Assembly: GCA_016284975.1 (NCBI GenBank)
Contig: JAEEPV010000044.1
Span: 1 to 20,729, forward strand
Length of the DNA: 20,729 nucleotides
Direction: 5' to 3'
Source of the DNA: Solobacterium sp.
Lineage (GTDB): Bacteria; Bacillota_I; Bacilli_A; Erysipelotrichales; Erysipelotrichaceae
Program-made: the position numbers and the translations under genes
In this document: positions 7,962-13,978 of the stretch, in pieces
Position numbering within the stretch: position 1 is the first letter of the stretch
How the letters are laid out: each line of letters opens with the position of its first letter
Notes under the pieces: model-generated
Databases searched by the model: none
The model's input: only the letters and a program-made list of their open reading frames with translations
What the model was told of the DNA's origin: nothing

Positions 7962-8216
7962 GCGTGAAATTCGAATGTTTATGTGTGTATTTCCGATACT
8001 GGAATGCAATGATATGTTCAGGAAAAAGAACGCAATGCCGCAAAAAAACACTGCGATCAGAGACTTCCGGTTATTCCTCAGAGTACGGTCAGCGTCGTAT
8101 CTCAGAAATTGCGTTAATTTTCTGTGAAATGGCAGATAAAATCTGAGAAAATAGAACAGGGAAATGTTGAATTTCCTGAAGTAAATCGTATAAATAGTTG
8201 AAGGGAGTTTTTGCAG
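7962..8216 (+). other. Gene-free spacer between ileS and the small peptide gene
   Basis: I see no convincing gene in this stretch. Open frames of about 60 codons begin inside the ileS terminator, lack Shine-Dalgarno sequences and have unnatural composition. The right end holds the promoter and Shine-Dalgarno of the peptide gene. Immediately at its -35 lies an imperfect inverted repeat (CAGGGAAAT 8157-8165, ATTTCCTG 8171-8178, one bulged base), which could be an operator or an RNA hairpin. CTCAGA at 8101-8106 and TCTGAG at 8142-8147 form a second, looser inverted repeat. Confidence 0.5.
8167..8194 (+). promoter_or_regulatory. Candidate promoter of the double-glycine peptide gene
   Basis: TTGAAT at 8167-8172, a 16-base spacer and TATAAA at 8189-8194. 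Transcription would start near 8201, which is also the first base of the Shine-Dalgarno AAGGGAG, so the leader would be unusually short. The start site could instead lie further upstream. Confidence 0.45.
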
Positions 8217-8432
8217 ATGAAGAAAATTGTACTGAGTGATGAGATTATGAATCAGATCAGCGGCGGTGAACTGCCGGAGGGATGGGAACAGATCGCTGAT
8301 TCGATGGCACCTTCCATGAAGGCACAGTATCCGGACATGACTTACGAGGAGGCATGTGCCATGCTGAGTCAGTTCTTTTCTGATCCGGCTGACATCGCAG
8401 CGGTCTCCGAGTACATGAAGAAGTATTTCTGA
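8217..8432 (+). CDS. Small peptide precursor with double-glycine-type leader
   Basis: A 71-residue protein with Shine-Dalgarno AAGGGAG at 8201-8207, nine bases before the ATG. The N-terminus MKKIVLSDEIMNQISGG closely matches the leader of bacteriocins and signal peptides cut after GG by C39-peptidase ABC exporters (pattern LSxxEhxxhxGG). Cleavage after G17 would leave 54 residues starting ELPEGWEQ. That part is strongly acidic (about ten D/E against three K), probably helical, and has a single cysteine (C47). This is unlike typical cationic pore-forming class II bacteriocins. A peptide signal or the precursor of a modified peptide are alternatives. No exporter, modification enzyme or immunity gene lies within the window. 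It has its own promoter candidate and terminator. Function unknown. Confidence 0.7.
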   Translation: MKKIVLSDEIMNQISGGELPEGWEQIADSMAPSMKAQYPDMTYEEACAMLSQFFSDPADIAAVSEYMKKYF

Positions 8433-8458
8433 TTCATAAAGAGAATTTCCTGTAAGTG

Positions 8459-8485
8459 AAAGCATCCGTTTCTGCGGATGTTTTT
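8459..8485 (+). terminator. Terminator of the small peptide gene
   Basis: CATCCG at 8463-8468 and CGGATG at 8475-8480 form the core stem with flanking A-T pairs, followed by TTTTT. Confidence 0.85.
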
Positions 8486-8498
8486 CATTTGCGACGAA

Positions 8499-8535
8499 TA
8501 AAAAAACTGTCGAAAGCTATTCCGCTTCCGGCAGT
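8499..8535 (-). terminator. Terminator of the metK downstream gene
   Basis: On the minus strand ACTGCCGGAAGC pairs with GCTTTCGACAGT (one mismatch, one G-U) around a 6-base loop and is followed by seven T. The stop codon of the endonuclease/exonuclease/phosphatase-family gene lies within the stem. Confidence 0.85.
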
Positions 8536-9293
8536 TTAATGACCGTTAATACCGGGCAGTGATCACTTGGGTAGCGTCCCATGTACATCCCGGTGATGAT
8601 CTCGGATTTGAGTACTTCAAGGTTTTTTGAGACCAGGATATGATCGATCGGACGGAAATGCGAGGTACCGGCCTGAATAAATGAACGGATCGTACTGACA
8701 CCATCGGTAGGCACGGTATCTTTCAGGTCGAGTTCCGGACTGCTTACCAGTGTGTGAACCGCAAGGCTCAGATAGGAACTGTTGAAATCGCCGGTCAGTA
8801 CCAGGAAGTCCCCGTCTTTTACTTCAATCAGTTTATCGCGCAGCACGGCAGCCTGCTTTGCCCGGGTGGCCGGCAGTAAATGATCCAGATGCGTATTGGC
8901 AAACGTGAAGGTTTGCTCAGTCAGCTTATCTTTGAGCAGGGCAAAAGTTGAAATCCGCGGAAACAGGGATTCCAGAAACCGGCTTCCTCTGACATCCGGG
9001 GTAGAAGAGAGCCAGAAGGTATCACCCCGAAGGAGTTCGAACCGGTCTTTCTTAAATAGCAGACAGGTCCGCTCGTTCGTGTTTCCGGCTGAACCGCGGG
9101 CTTTTCCGTAAAACGTATAGGTTTCCGTCAGCTCCGGCAGGTAATCGATCATCGGATCAATCAGTTCCTGTGTTCCGATGATATCCGGATCATGCCAGCG
9201 AACAAGCTCCTGAATAGAGATTGCACGTTTTGCAAAGGACGATGTTATCGACGCATTTTTGACGTTCAGCGTCATAATCTTCAATTCACTCAT
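8517..9293 (-). CDS. Endonuclease/exonuclease/phosphatase (EEP) family protein
   Basis: A 258-residue metal-dependent hydrolase of the EEP fold (relatives include exonuclease III, DNase I and sphingomyelinases). The catalytic motifs occur in the usual order: LNVKN near the N-terminus, the metal-binding glutamate in GTQE, ANTHLDH, LTGDFNSS, a late PIDHILVS and the terminal PSDHCPV histidine. There is no signal peptide, so it is probably cytoplasmic. The substrate (nucleic acid, phosphoester or inositol phosphate) cannot be told. It follows metK by 43 bases with no terminator between, so it is likely co-transcribed. A TATAAT at 9315-9320 just upstream lacks a good -35. The Shine-Dalgarno GTGGAGAA is about 11 bases from the ATG. 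Confidence 0.88.
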   Translation of the reverse strand: MSELKIMTLNVKNASITSSFAKRAISIQELVRWHDPDIIGTQELIDPMIDYLPELTETYTFYGKARGSAGNTNERTCLLFKKDRFELLRGDTFWLSSTPDVRGSRFLESLFPRISTFALLKDKLTEQTFTFANTHLDHLLPATRAKQAAVLRDKLIEVKDGDFLVLTGDFNSSYLSLAVHTLVSSPELDLKDTVPTDGVSTIRSFIQAGTSHFRPIDHILVSKNLEVLKSEIITGMYMGRYPSDHCPVLTVIKLPEAE

Positions 9294-9336
9294 AGTTTAA
9301 AATTCTCCACAGAAATTATAACGCTGTTCAAAACAC

Positions 9337-10428
9337 TTAACGCTCAATCTTCCGGTACTGTTCCCAGGGAAGATCTGCTTTGCCAAAGTGGCCGTAGTTG
9401 GTTGTTCTGCGGTAAATCGGTTTCTTCAGATCAAGTTCTTTAATAATGTTGGATACGGAGAAATCAAAGTTCCTGCTGATTACCTCCATCAGTTCACCAT
9501 CACTGATTTTGCCGGTGCCAAACGTATTTACGTTAACAGAAGTAGGACGCGGTTTGCCGATCGCATAGGAAAGCTGCAGCTGTACTTTGTCCGCAAGGTC
9601 GTTGGCAACAATGTTGCGGCAGACATAGCGTGCATAATAAGCAGCTGAACGGTCGACCTTGGTCGGGTCCTTCGAAGAGAAACATCCGCCTCCGATCGGT
9701 GCGTATCCGCCATAGGTGTCTACGACGATCTTTCTTCCGGTGGTACCGGAATCACCCCAGCTGCCGCCGACAATAAAGGAACCGGACGGATTAATGAAGT
9801 ACTTTGTATCATCATCAATCAGCTTCGGATCCACAACGGGACGGATCACCTTATCCATGATCAGTTCCCGCAGTTCTTCCTGTGTAATATCTTTTGTATG
9901 CTGGGTGGAAACAACAATGGTATCGACTCTTTTGAGGACACCATCTTCATATTCCACCGTTACCTGTGTTTTTCCGTCCGGGCCAAGACGGCTGTCGCCG
10001 CGGCGCACTTCCTCAAGACGTTTCGCAAGTTTGTGTGCACAGTCGATCGCAAAGGGCATGTAGGATTCGGTTTCATTGTTCGCATAGCCGAACATGATAC
10101 CCTGATCGCCTGCGGCAACTTCATCCTGAGTAACAGCCTGATTGATCTCGGGACTCTGTTTATTGACCTTTACGACAACATAATAATCTTCGTTGAAGCC
10201 GATTTCCCGTAGAACGGATTTGGCGATCGCTTCGTAGTCGAGAACCGCATTGGTTCCGGCTTCTCCATAGATCAGGATCAGATCATCCTTGATCGTGGCC
10301 TCTACCGCCATGTGAGAATCGGGATCCTGACGGATCGCCTCGTCGAGAATGGTATCTGCGATCAGATCGCAGATCTTGTCCGGGTGTCCGCTTGTGACGG
10401 ACTCTGAAGTAAAAAACATTTTTGCCAT
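9337..10428 (-). CDS. metK: S-adenosylmethionine synthetase
   Basis: A 363-residue enzyme making S-adenosylmethionine from methionine and ATP. Motifs are FTSESVTSGHPDK at the N-terminus, AAGDQGIMFGYA (close to the signature GAGDQGxMFGYA), the loop GGGCFSSKDPTKVDRS (usually GGGAFSGKDxTKVDRS), YAIGKPRP and NTFGTGK. It is slightly short compared with the usual 380-400 residues, with a compact C-terminus ending EQYRKIER. I start at the ATG of MAKMFFTSE, about 8 bases after AAGGAG; the frame is open a little further upstream but without need. It has a structured leader and a good promoter of its own. The EEP-family gene follows. Confidence 0.96.
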   Translation of the reverse strand: MAKMFFTSESVTSGHPDKICDLIADTILDEAIRQDPDSHMAVEATIKDDLILIYGEAGTNAVLDYEAIAKSVLREIGFNEDYYVVVKVNKQSPEINQAVTQDEVAAGDQGIMFGYANNETESYMPFAIDCAHKLAKRLEEVRRGDSRLGPDGKTQVTVEYEDGVLKRVDTIVVSTQHTKDITQEELRELIMDKVIRPVVDPKLIDDDTKYFINPSGSFIVGGSWGDSGTTGRKIVVDTYGGYAPIGGGCFSSKDPTKVDRSAAYYARYVCRNIVANDLADKVQLQLSYAIGKPRPTSVNVNTFGTGKISDGELMEVISRNFDFSVSNIIKELDLKKPIYRRTTNYGHFGKADLPWEQYRKIER

Positions 10429-10590
10429 ATAAAAAGCTCCTTCCTTTTGTCTTTTGAACAAGCCAGAAAGAGCTTGTATAGGAACTCTTTCTTTATCGAT
10501 GTCAGCAGTACCACCTTACAGCCTTTTTTTGACAGCAGGCTGGTATGGGGCCGACGAGCTGCCTCTCTTGCCCCATTCTTGATAAAAGAC
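10429..10590 (-). promoter_or_regulatory. Structured metK leader, riboswitch or T-box-like, class unresolved
   Basis: From the predicted start to the ATG the RNA is about 160 bases with several strong pairings. CUUUUAUC (10588-10581) can close with GAUAAAG (10497-10491). AUGGGGC and GCCCCAU (10576-10570, 10551-10545) form a perfect hairpin, as do CAGCCU and AGGCUG (10542-10537, 10524-10519). AAGGUGGUACUGCU at 10517-10504 resembles the T-box core and the ileS copy, apart from C-to-U and G-to-U changes. AGAAAGAG (10492-10485) pairs perfectly with CUCUUUCU (10472-10465), but no U-run follows, so it is not a normal terminator. CUCUUUCU could instead pair with the Shine-Dalgarno GGAAGGAG (10444-10437). 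The outer closing stem beginning UUAUCAAGA recalls SAM-I riboswitches, but the core AAACC bases are not seen. Structured leader: likely. Class: open. Confidence 0.6.
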
Positions 10591-10596
10591 ACTCCT

Positions 10597-10624
10597 ATTC
10601 TGACAGAAAAATGAATCTTGTCAA
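10597..10624 (-). promoter_or_regulatory. metK promoter
   Basis: On the minus strand a perfect TTGACA (10624-10619), a 16-base spacer and CAGAAT (10602-10597, four of six matches). Transcription would begin near 10590. The -35 lies about 50 bases from the start of the divergent AI-2E-family gene, so the two promoter regions are adjacent. Confidence 0.7.
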
Positions 10625-10674
10625 TTGGTTATCGGCAAAACCTTATAATAAAGTGAGCTATAATAATAGCAGCT

Positions 10675-11811
10675 ATGAAGACACCCTGGACAACAGAAAC
10701 ACAGAATCGTATCCGAGAATACACGATCAGCGGGATTATCATCGCGACCGTCTGCTTCGCCTTTTTTCACTGGAGCGAGATTGCTTCATTCCTGGGTACG
10801 ATCTGGAAAGCCCTGTCCCCGTTTATCTGGGGTTTCTGCATCGCGTTCATCCTTTCACCGCTTTGCCGGATGTGTGAGGAGCGCTGGCTGGCGGCGGTTA
10901 ATATTTCTCCAAAGCTGAAACGGGTCGTTTCGGTCACGGTTTCGCTAATCGTATTCATGCTGGTCATCACGATGTTCTTCGTCATCCTGATTCCGCAGCT
11001 TTCAAGCAGCTTTGAAATGTTGATGGATTCCATGGACGGCTATATCGGAACCGTTCAGAATTTTCTGGATAAATTCAGCCAGAATAAGGAACTGGATGAG
11101 ATTCTGCTCAGATTGTATGAAAATTTAAGGGAAAACATGGTTGGCTGGCTCAGCAGTACCAGCAGTATCGTATCAAAGCTGCTTTCCTATTCCGTTACGT
11201 TTGTTAAGGGAATCATCAATTTCCTGGTGGGCATTATCATTGCCGTATATCTTCTGATTGATAAAGAGCGCTGGAAGCGGCAGGGCAAAAAGATCATTTA
11301 TTCCATGATGTCTGTGGAAAATGCGGAAAATGTATTTCATGTCATGCGGCTTACTGCACAGATGCTGGACAGTTTTATCTTCGGCAAGGCCCTGGATTCA
11401 CTGATCATTGGAATTGCGGCGGCGGTATGCTGCAGTCTGATGAAGATACCATATACACCGCTGATTGCCTTTATCGTTGGACTGACCAATATGATTCCGG
11501 TCTTCGGACCGTTTATCGGAGCTGTGCCCTGTGCGTTTATTCTTCTGATCATCTCGCCGGCAAAAGCACTGGAGTTTATTATTTTTGTACTGATCCTGCA
11601 GCAGATCGACGGCAATATTCTTGGCCCGTACATTCTCGGAGATTCCATGGGACTTCCGCCGGTATGGATCATGTTTGCCATTATCATCGGCGGCGCACTC
11701 TGGGGTGTGATCGGAATGTTTCTCGGTGTTCCGATTTTCTCCGTCATTTATGTGCTCGCAAAAGACCTGATCGAACGCCGGTTGAAAGAACGGCGGATCC
11801 GGGTGGAGTAG
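10675..11811 (+). CDS. AI-2E transporter family (UPF0118/PerM-like) membrane protein
   Basis: A 378-residue polytopic membrane protein. Two helices near the N-terminus (about residues 16-60), another pair around 80-105, a soluble region of amphipathic helices (about 105-150, SSSFEMLMDSMDGYIGTV), then several closely spaced helices to residue 365. The late segments PYTPLIAFIVGLTNMIPVFG, GPFIGAVPCAF and PPVWIMFAIIIGGALWGVIG are typical of the AI-2E/PerM family. Members have been proposed to export autoinducer-2, transport cations or act as permeases; the substrate here is not predictable. Two TATAAT boxes (10644-10649, 10659-10664) precede it without good -35 elements, and there is no Shine-Dalgarno at the ATG. 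No later in-frame ATG would keep the first helices. A clear terminator follows. Confidence 0.88.
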   Translation: MKTPWTTETQNRIREYTISGIIIATVCFAFFHWSEIASFLGTIWKALSPFIWGFCIAFILSPLCRMCEERWLAAVNISPKLKRVVSVTVSLIVFMLVITMFFVILIPQLSSSFEMLMDSMDGYIGTVQNFLDKFSQNKELDEILLRLYENLRENMVGWLSSTSSIVSKLLSYSVTFVKGIINFLVGIIIAVYLLIDKERWKRQGKKIIYSMMSVENAENVFHVMRLTAQMLDSFIFGKALDSLIIGIAAAVCCSLMKIPYTPLIAFIVGLTNMIPVFGPFIGAVPCAFILLIISPAKALEFIIFVLILQQIDGNILGPYILGDSMGLPPVWIMFAIIIGGALWGVIGMFLGVPIFSVIYVLAKDLIERRLKERRIRVE

Positions 11812-11824
11812 AATTATTATTACA

Positions 11825-11850
11825 GCTCGTCTGAAATGACGAGTTTTTTT
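11825..11850 (+). terminator. Terminator of the AI-2E-family gene
   Basis: CTCGTC at 11826-11831 and GACGAG at 11838-11843 form a perfect stem around TGAAAT, followed by seven T. Confidence 0.92.
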
Positions 11851-11925
11851 ATCTTCGGCAGGATAACGTTACGGTATAATTACCCTATCAGGTTTCCAGA
11901 AAACCAAACATCATATGGAGGGATT

Positions 11926-13848
11926 ATGAAAAAACTACTTGCATTTATTTCAGCGGTAGCTTTGGCTGCGTCTCTTGCGGCGTGCGGTACATCAACAACA
12001 GCACAGCCGGCATCGGATGGGTCCGGCGTATCCGGTACCTTTACCGGAGAAGCAGCAGGACAGGGCGGCGAAGCCAATCCTGTCAAAGTTACGCTCACAC
12101 TTGAAAACTCCGTAATCACAGGATGCACGGCGGAAGGTCCGGGAGAAACAGACGGCATCGGATCCAAGGCAATCGATTCCATGCCTGGCGCAATTGCGGA
12201 AAGCGGTTCGATCGCAGTTGATACTGTCAGCGGCGCAACTGTTACCAGCAACGCGATTCTTGCGGCAGCGGCTTCCGCACTTGAAAGTGCCGGTCTGAAT
12301 CCGGAAGACTACAAGAAAGAAGTTGCGGCAGCGCAGGCATCTGCAGAAGATGTCACAAAGACAGCGGATGTTGTAATCGTTGGCGCAGGCGGTGCTGGTA
12401 TGACAGCGGCAATCGTTGCCAGTGACGCGGGCAAAAAAGTCATTATTGTCGAAAGTCAGTCCATGGCAGGCGGAAACTCCGTACGTTCGACCGGCGGTAT
12501 GAATGCGGCCAAGACAAAATTCCAGGATGAAAATGAATTTGGCGAGAGTGCAGGGGTTGAAAAGACTCTGAAATCCGCAGATTCCTTCACCGGTGAAAAT
12601 GAAGAGACTGTTAAAGAACTTGCAAAGACCGTTACCGAACAGTGGACAGCGTATCAGGCTTCTCCGGAAGGATATTTTGATTCCGTTGAACTGTTCGAAC
12701 TCGACACCATGATCGGCGGTAAAGGCCTCAATGATCCGGAGCTGGTCAAGACACTTGCAGGAAAGAGCGAAAGCGCGATCGACTGGCTCGATGAGATCGG
12801 TGCAGAGCTCCACAATGTCGCCGCATTCGGTGGTGCAAGTGTTAAGCGTATTCACCGTCCGGTTAACGATGAAGGCAAGGTTGTTTCGGTCGGCGCATAT
12901 GTCATTCCGATTCTGGAAAAGAACCTGAATGACCGCGGCATCGAAGTGCTCTATGAGACAACCGCAAACAAGATCATTATGGACGGCGGTAAGGCAGTCG
13001 GTATCGAAGCGACTACCTCTGCGGGCGGAAAAGTCACAGTCAACGCCGGCGCAGTTATTCTTGCATCAGGCGGATTCGGTGCCAACAACGATATGGTTGT
13101 TGCCCAGAACCATCCGGAACTCAAAGGCTACATCACAACCAATGCGGCAGGTATTCTCGGTCAGGGAATCGATATGGGCATAGAGGTCGGAGCAGCTACC
13201 GTCGACATGGATCAGATTCAGCTTCACCCGACCGTACATGTGGCAGATGACGGCAGTGCCAATCTGATCACAGAAGGTCTGCGCGGAGACGGTGCAATTC
13301 TCGTTAATGCCGAAGGTCTGCGTTTCTATGATGAAGTCAGCACCCGTGACAAGGTATCCGATGCGGAAAACAATCAGACCGGCGGTTATGCATGGCTGAT
13401 TGTTGACCAGAAGATGCTCGACGCAAGTGCAGTCATCCAGGGTTATGTTTCCAAGGGCTGGACGGTTACCGGTGAAACTCCGGAAGATCTGGCAAAGGAA
13501 ATGAATATGGACGGCGCCGTACTCAAGGAAACAATTGAGAAGTGGAATGCCTGTGTAGAAGCCAAGGAAGACAAGGAGTTCGGAAGAACCTCCTTTGCGG
13601 AAAAGCTGGAAGGTCCGTTCTATGCACTGACGGTACAGCCGGGTATTCACCATACCATGGGCGGTCTCAAGATCAACAGTAATGCGGAAGTTCTGAAGGA
13701 AGACGGTTCCGCCATTACCGGCCTGTTTGCGGCAGGTGAGATCACCGGCGGTGTCCACGGTGCAAATCGTCTGGGCGGAAACGCAGTTGCGGACTTCATC
13801 GTCTACGGTCGCATCGCAGGCGAAAGCGCAGCGAACTATCTCAAGTAA
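11926..13848 (+). CDS. Secreted lipoprotein reductase: FMN-binding domain plus fumarate-reductase-type FAD domain
   Basis: A 640-residue exported flavoprotein. The start MKKLLAF follows GGAGGG at 11917; the signal peptide ends in lipobox LAAC with lipidated C20. Residues 38-115 form an FMN-binding domain with SGAT at 102-105, the site where ApbE-type enzymes attach FMN to T105. From residue 148 is a Rossmann FAD domain (VVIVGAGGAGMTAA), then the flavocytochrome c/fumarate reductase core. Residues matching the fumarate-binding and catalytic set of Shewanella Fcc3 are present: H434 (HPT), T449/E450/R453 (TEGLRG), R474 (STRDK), H575/H576 (GIHHTMGG) and R615 (GANRLGGN). It probably reduces fumarate or a similar acid outside the membrane. 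The exact substrate is inferred. It has no haem motifs. A TATAAT at 11875-11880 lies upstream. Confidence 0.92.
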   Translation: MKKLLAFISAVALAASLAACGTSTTAQPASDGSGVSGTFTGEAAGQGGEANPVKVTLTLENSVITGCTAEGPGETDGIGSKAIDSMPGAIAESGSIAVDTVSGATVTSNAILAAAASALESAGLNPEDYKKEVAAAQASAEDVTKTADVVIVGAGGAGMTAAIVASDAGKKVIIVESQSMAGGNSVRSTGGMNAAKTKFQDENEFGESAGVEKTLKSADSFTGENEETVKELAKTVTEQWTAYQASPEGYFDSVELFELDTMIGGKGLNDPELVKTLAGKSESAIDWLDEIGAELHNVAAFGGASVKRIHRPVNDEGKVVSVGAYVIPILEKNLNDRGIEVLYETTANKIIMDGGKAVGIEATTSAGGKVTVNAGAVILASGGFGANNDMVVAQNHPELKGYITTNAAGILGQGIDMGIEVGAATVDMDQIQLHPTVHVADDGSANLITEGLRGDGAILVNAEGLRFYDEVSTRDKVSDAENNQTGGYAWLIVDQKMLDASAVIQGYVSKGWTVTGETPEDLAKEMNMDGAVLKETIEKWNACVEAKEDKEFGRTSFAEKLEGPFYALTVQPGIHHTMGGLKINSNAEVLKEDGSAITGLFAAGEITGGVHGANRLGGNAVADFIVYGRIAGESAANYLK

Positions 13849-13876
13849 TACAAGACTCAAAACCGTTTATGAAACG

Positions 13877-13914
13877 ACTGCCGTTACGCAAAAAAGGCGA
13901 AGCGGCAGTTTTTA
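13877..13914 (+). terminator. Terminator of the flavin lipoprotein gene
   Basis: ACTGCCG at 13877-13883 pairs perfectly with CGGCAGT at 13903-13909, enclosing a second short stem (CGC/GCG), and is followed by TTTT. Confidence 0.85.
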
Positions 13915-13924
13915 CATGCCTGCG

Positions 13925-13973
13925 GAAAAGAAAACATCAGCGGATTCCATAACGGAACGGGCTGATGTTTTTT
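13925..13973. terminator. Bidirectional terminator between the lipoprotein and glutamine synthetase genes
   Basis: ACATCAGC at 13934-13941 pairs with GCTGATGT at 13961-13968, with an inner TTCC/GGAA pairing. An A-rich run lies on the left and a T run on the right, so it can stop transcription from both sides. On the minus strand it follows the glnN stop. Confidence 0.85.
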
Positions 13974-13978
13974 GTGAT

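Noticed and set aside
6292..8043. Open frame of 583 codons on the minus strand across ileS
   Set aside because: It lies wholly antisense to most of a clear ileS, has no Shine-Dalgarno and no recognisable motif, and its composition is what the complement of a mid-GC gene gives.
7945..8146. Two short open frames of about 60 codons after ileS
   Set aside because: They begin within the ileS terminator, overlap each other in different frames, and have no Shine-Dalgarno.
10504..10517. Calling the metK leader a definite T-box
   Set aside because: The core matches well, but the last bulge base differs, no specifier stem is clear and there is no terminator, so it is reported as unresolved.
11836..11925. 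N-terminal extension of the flavin lipoprotein by 30 residues
   Set aside because: It starts inside the previous terminator and before the TATAAT box; the internal ATG has GGAGGG and begins a proper lipoprotein signal.
11992..12855. Cysteine-rich open frame antisense to the flavin lipoprotein gene
   Set aside because: The cysteines come from complementing GCA/GCG-rich alanine and glycine codons; no start signal.
13925..13973. Inverted repeat at the end of glnN as an insertion-sequence end
   Set aside because: A hairpin with A and T runs on either side of convergent genes is a bidirectional terminator; no transposase is near.
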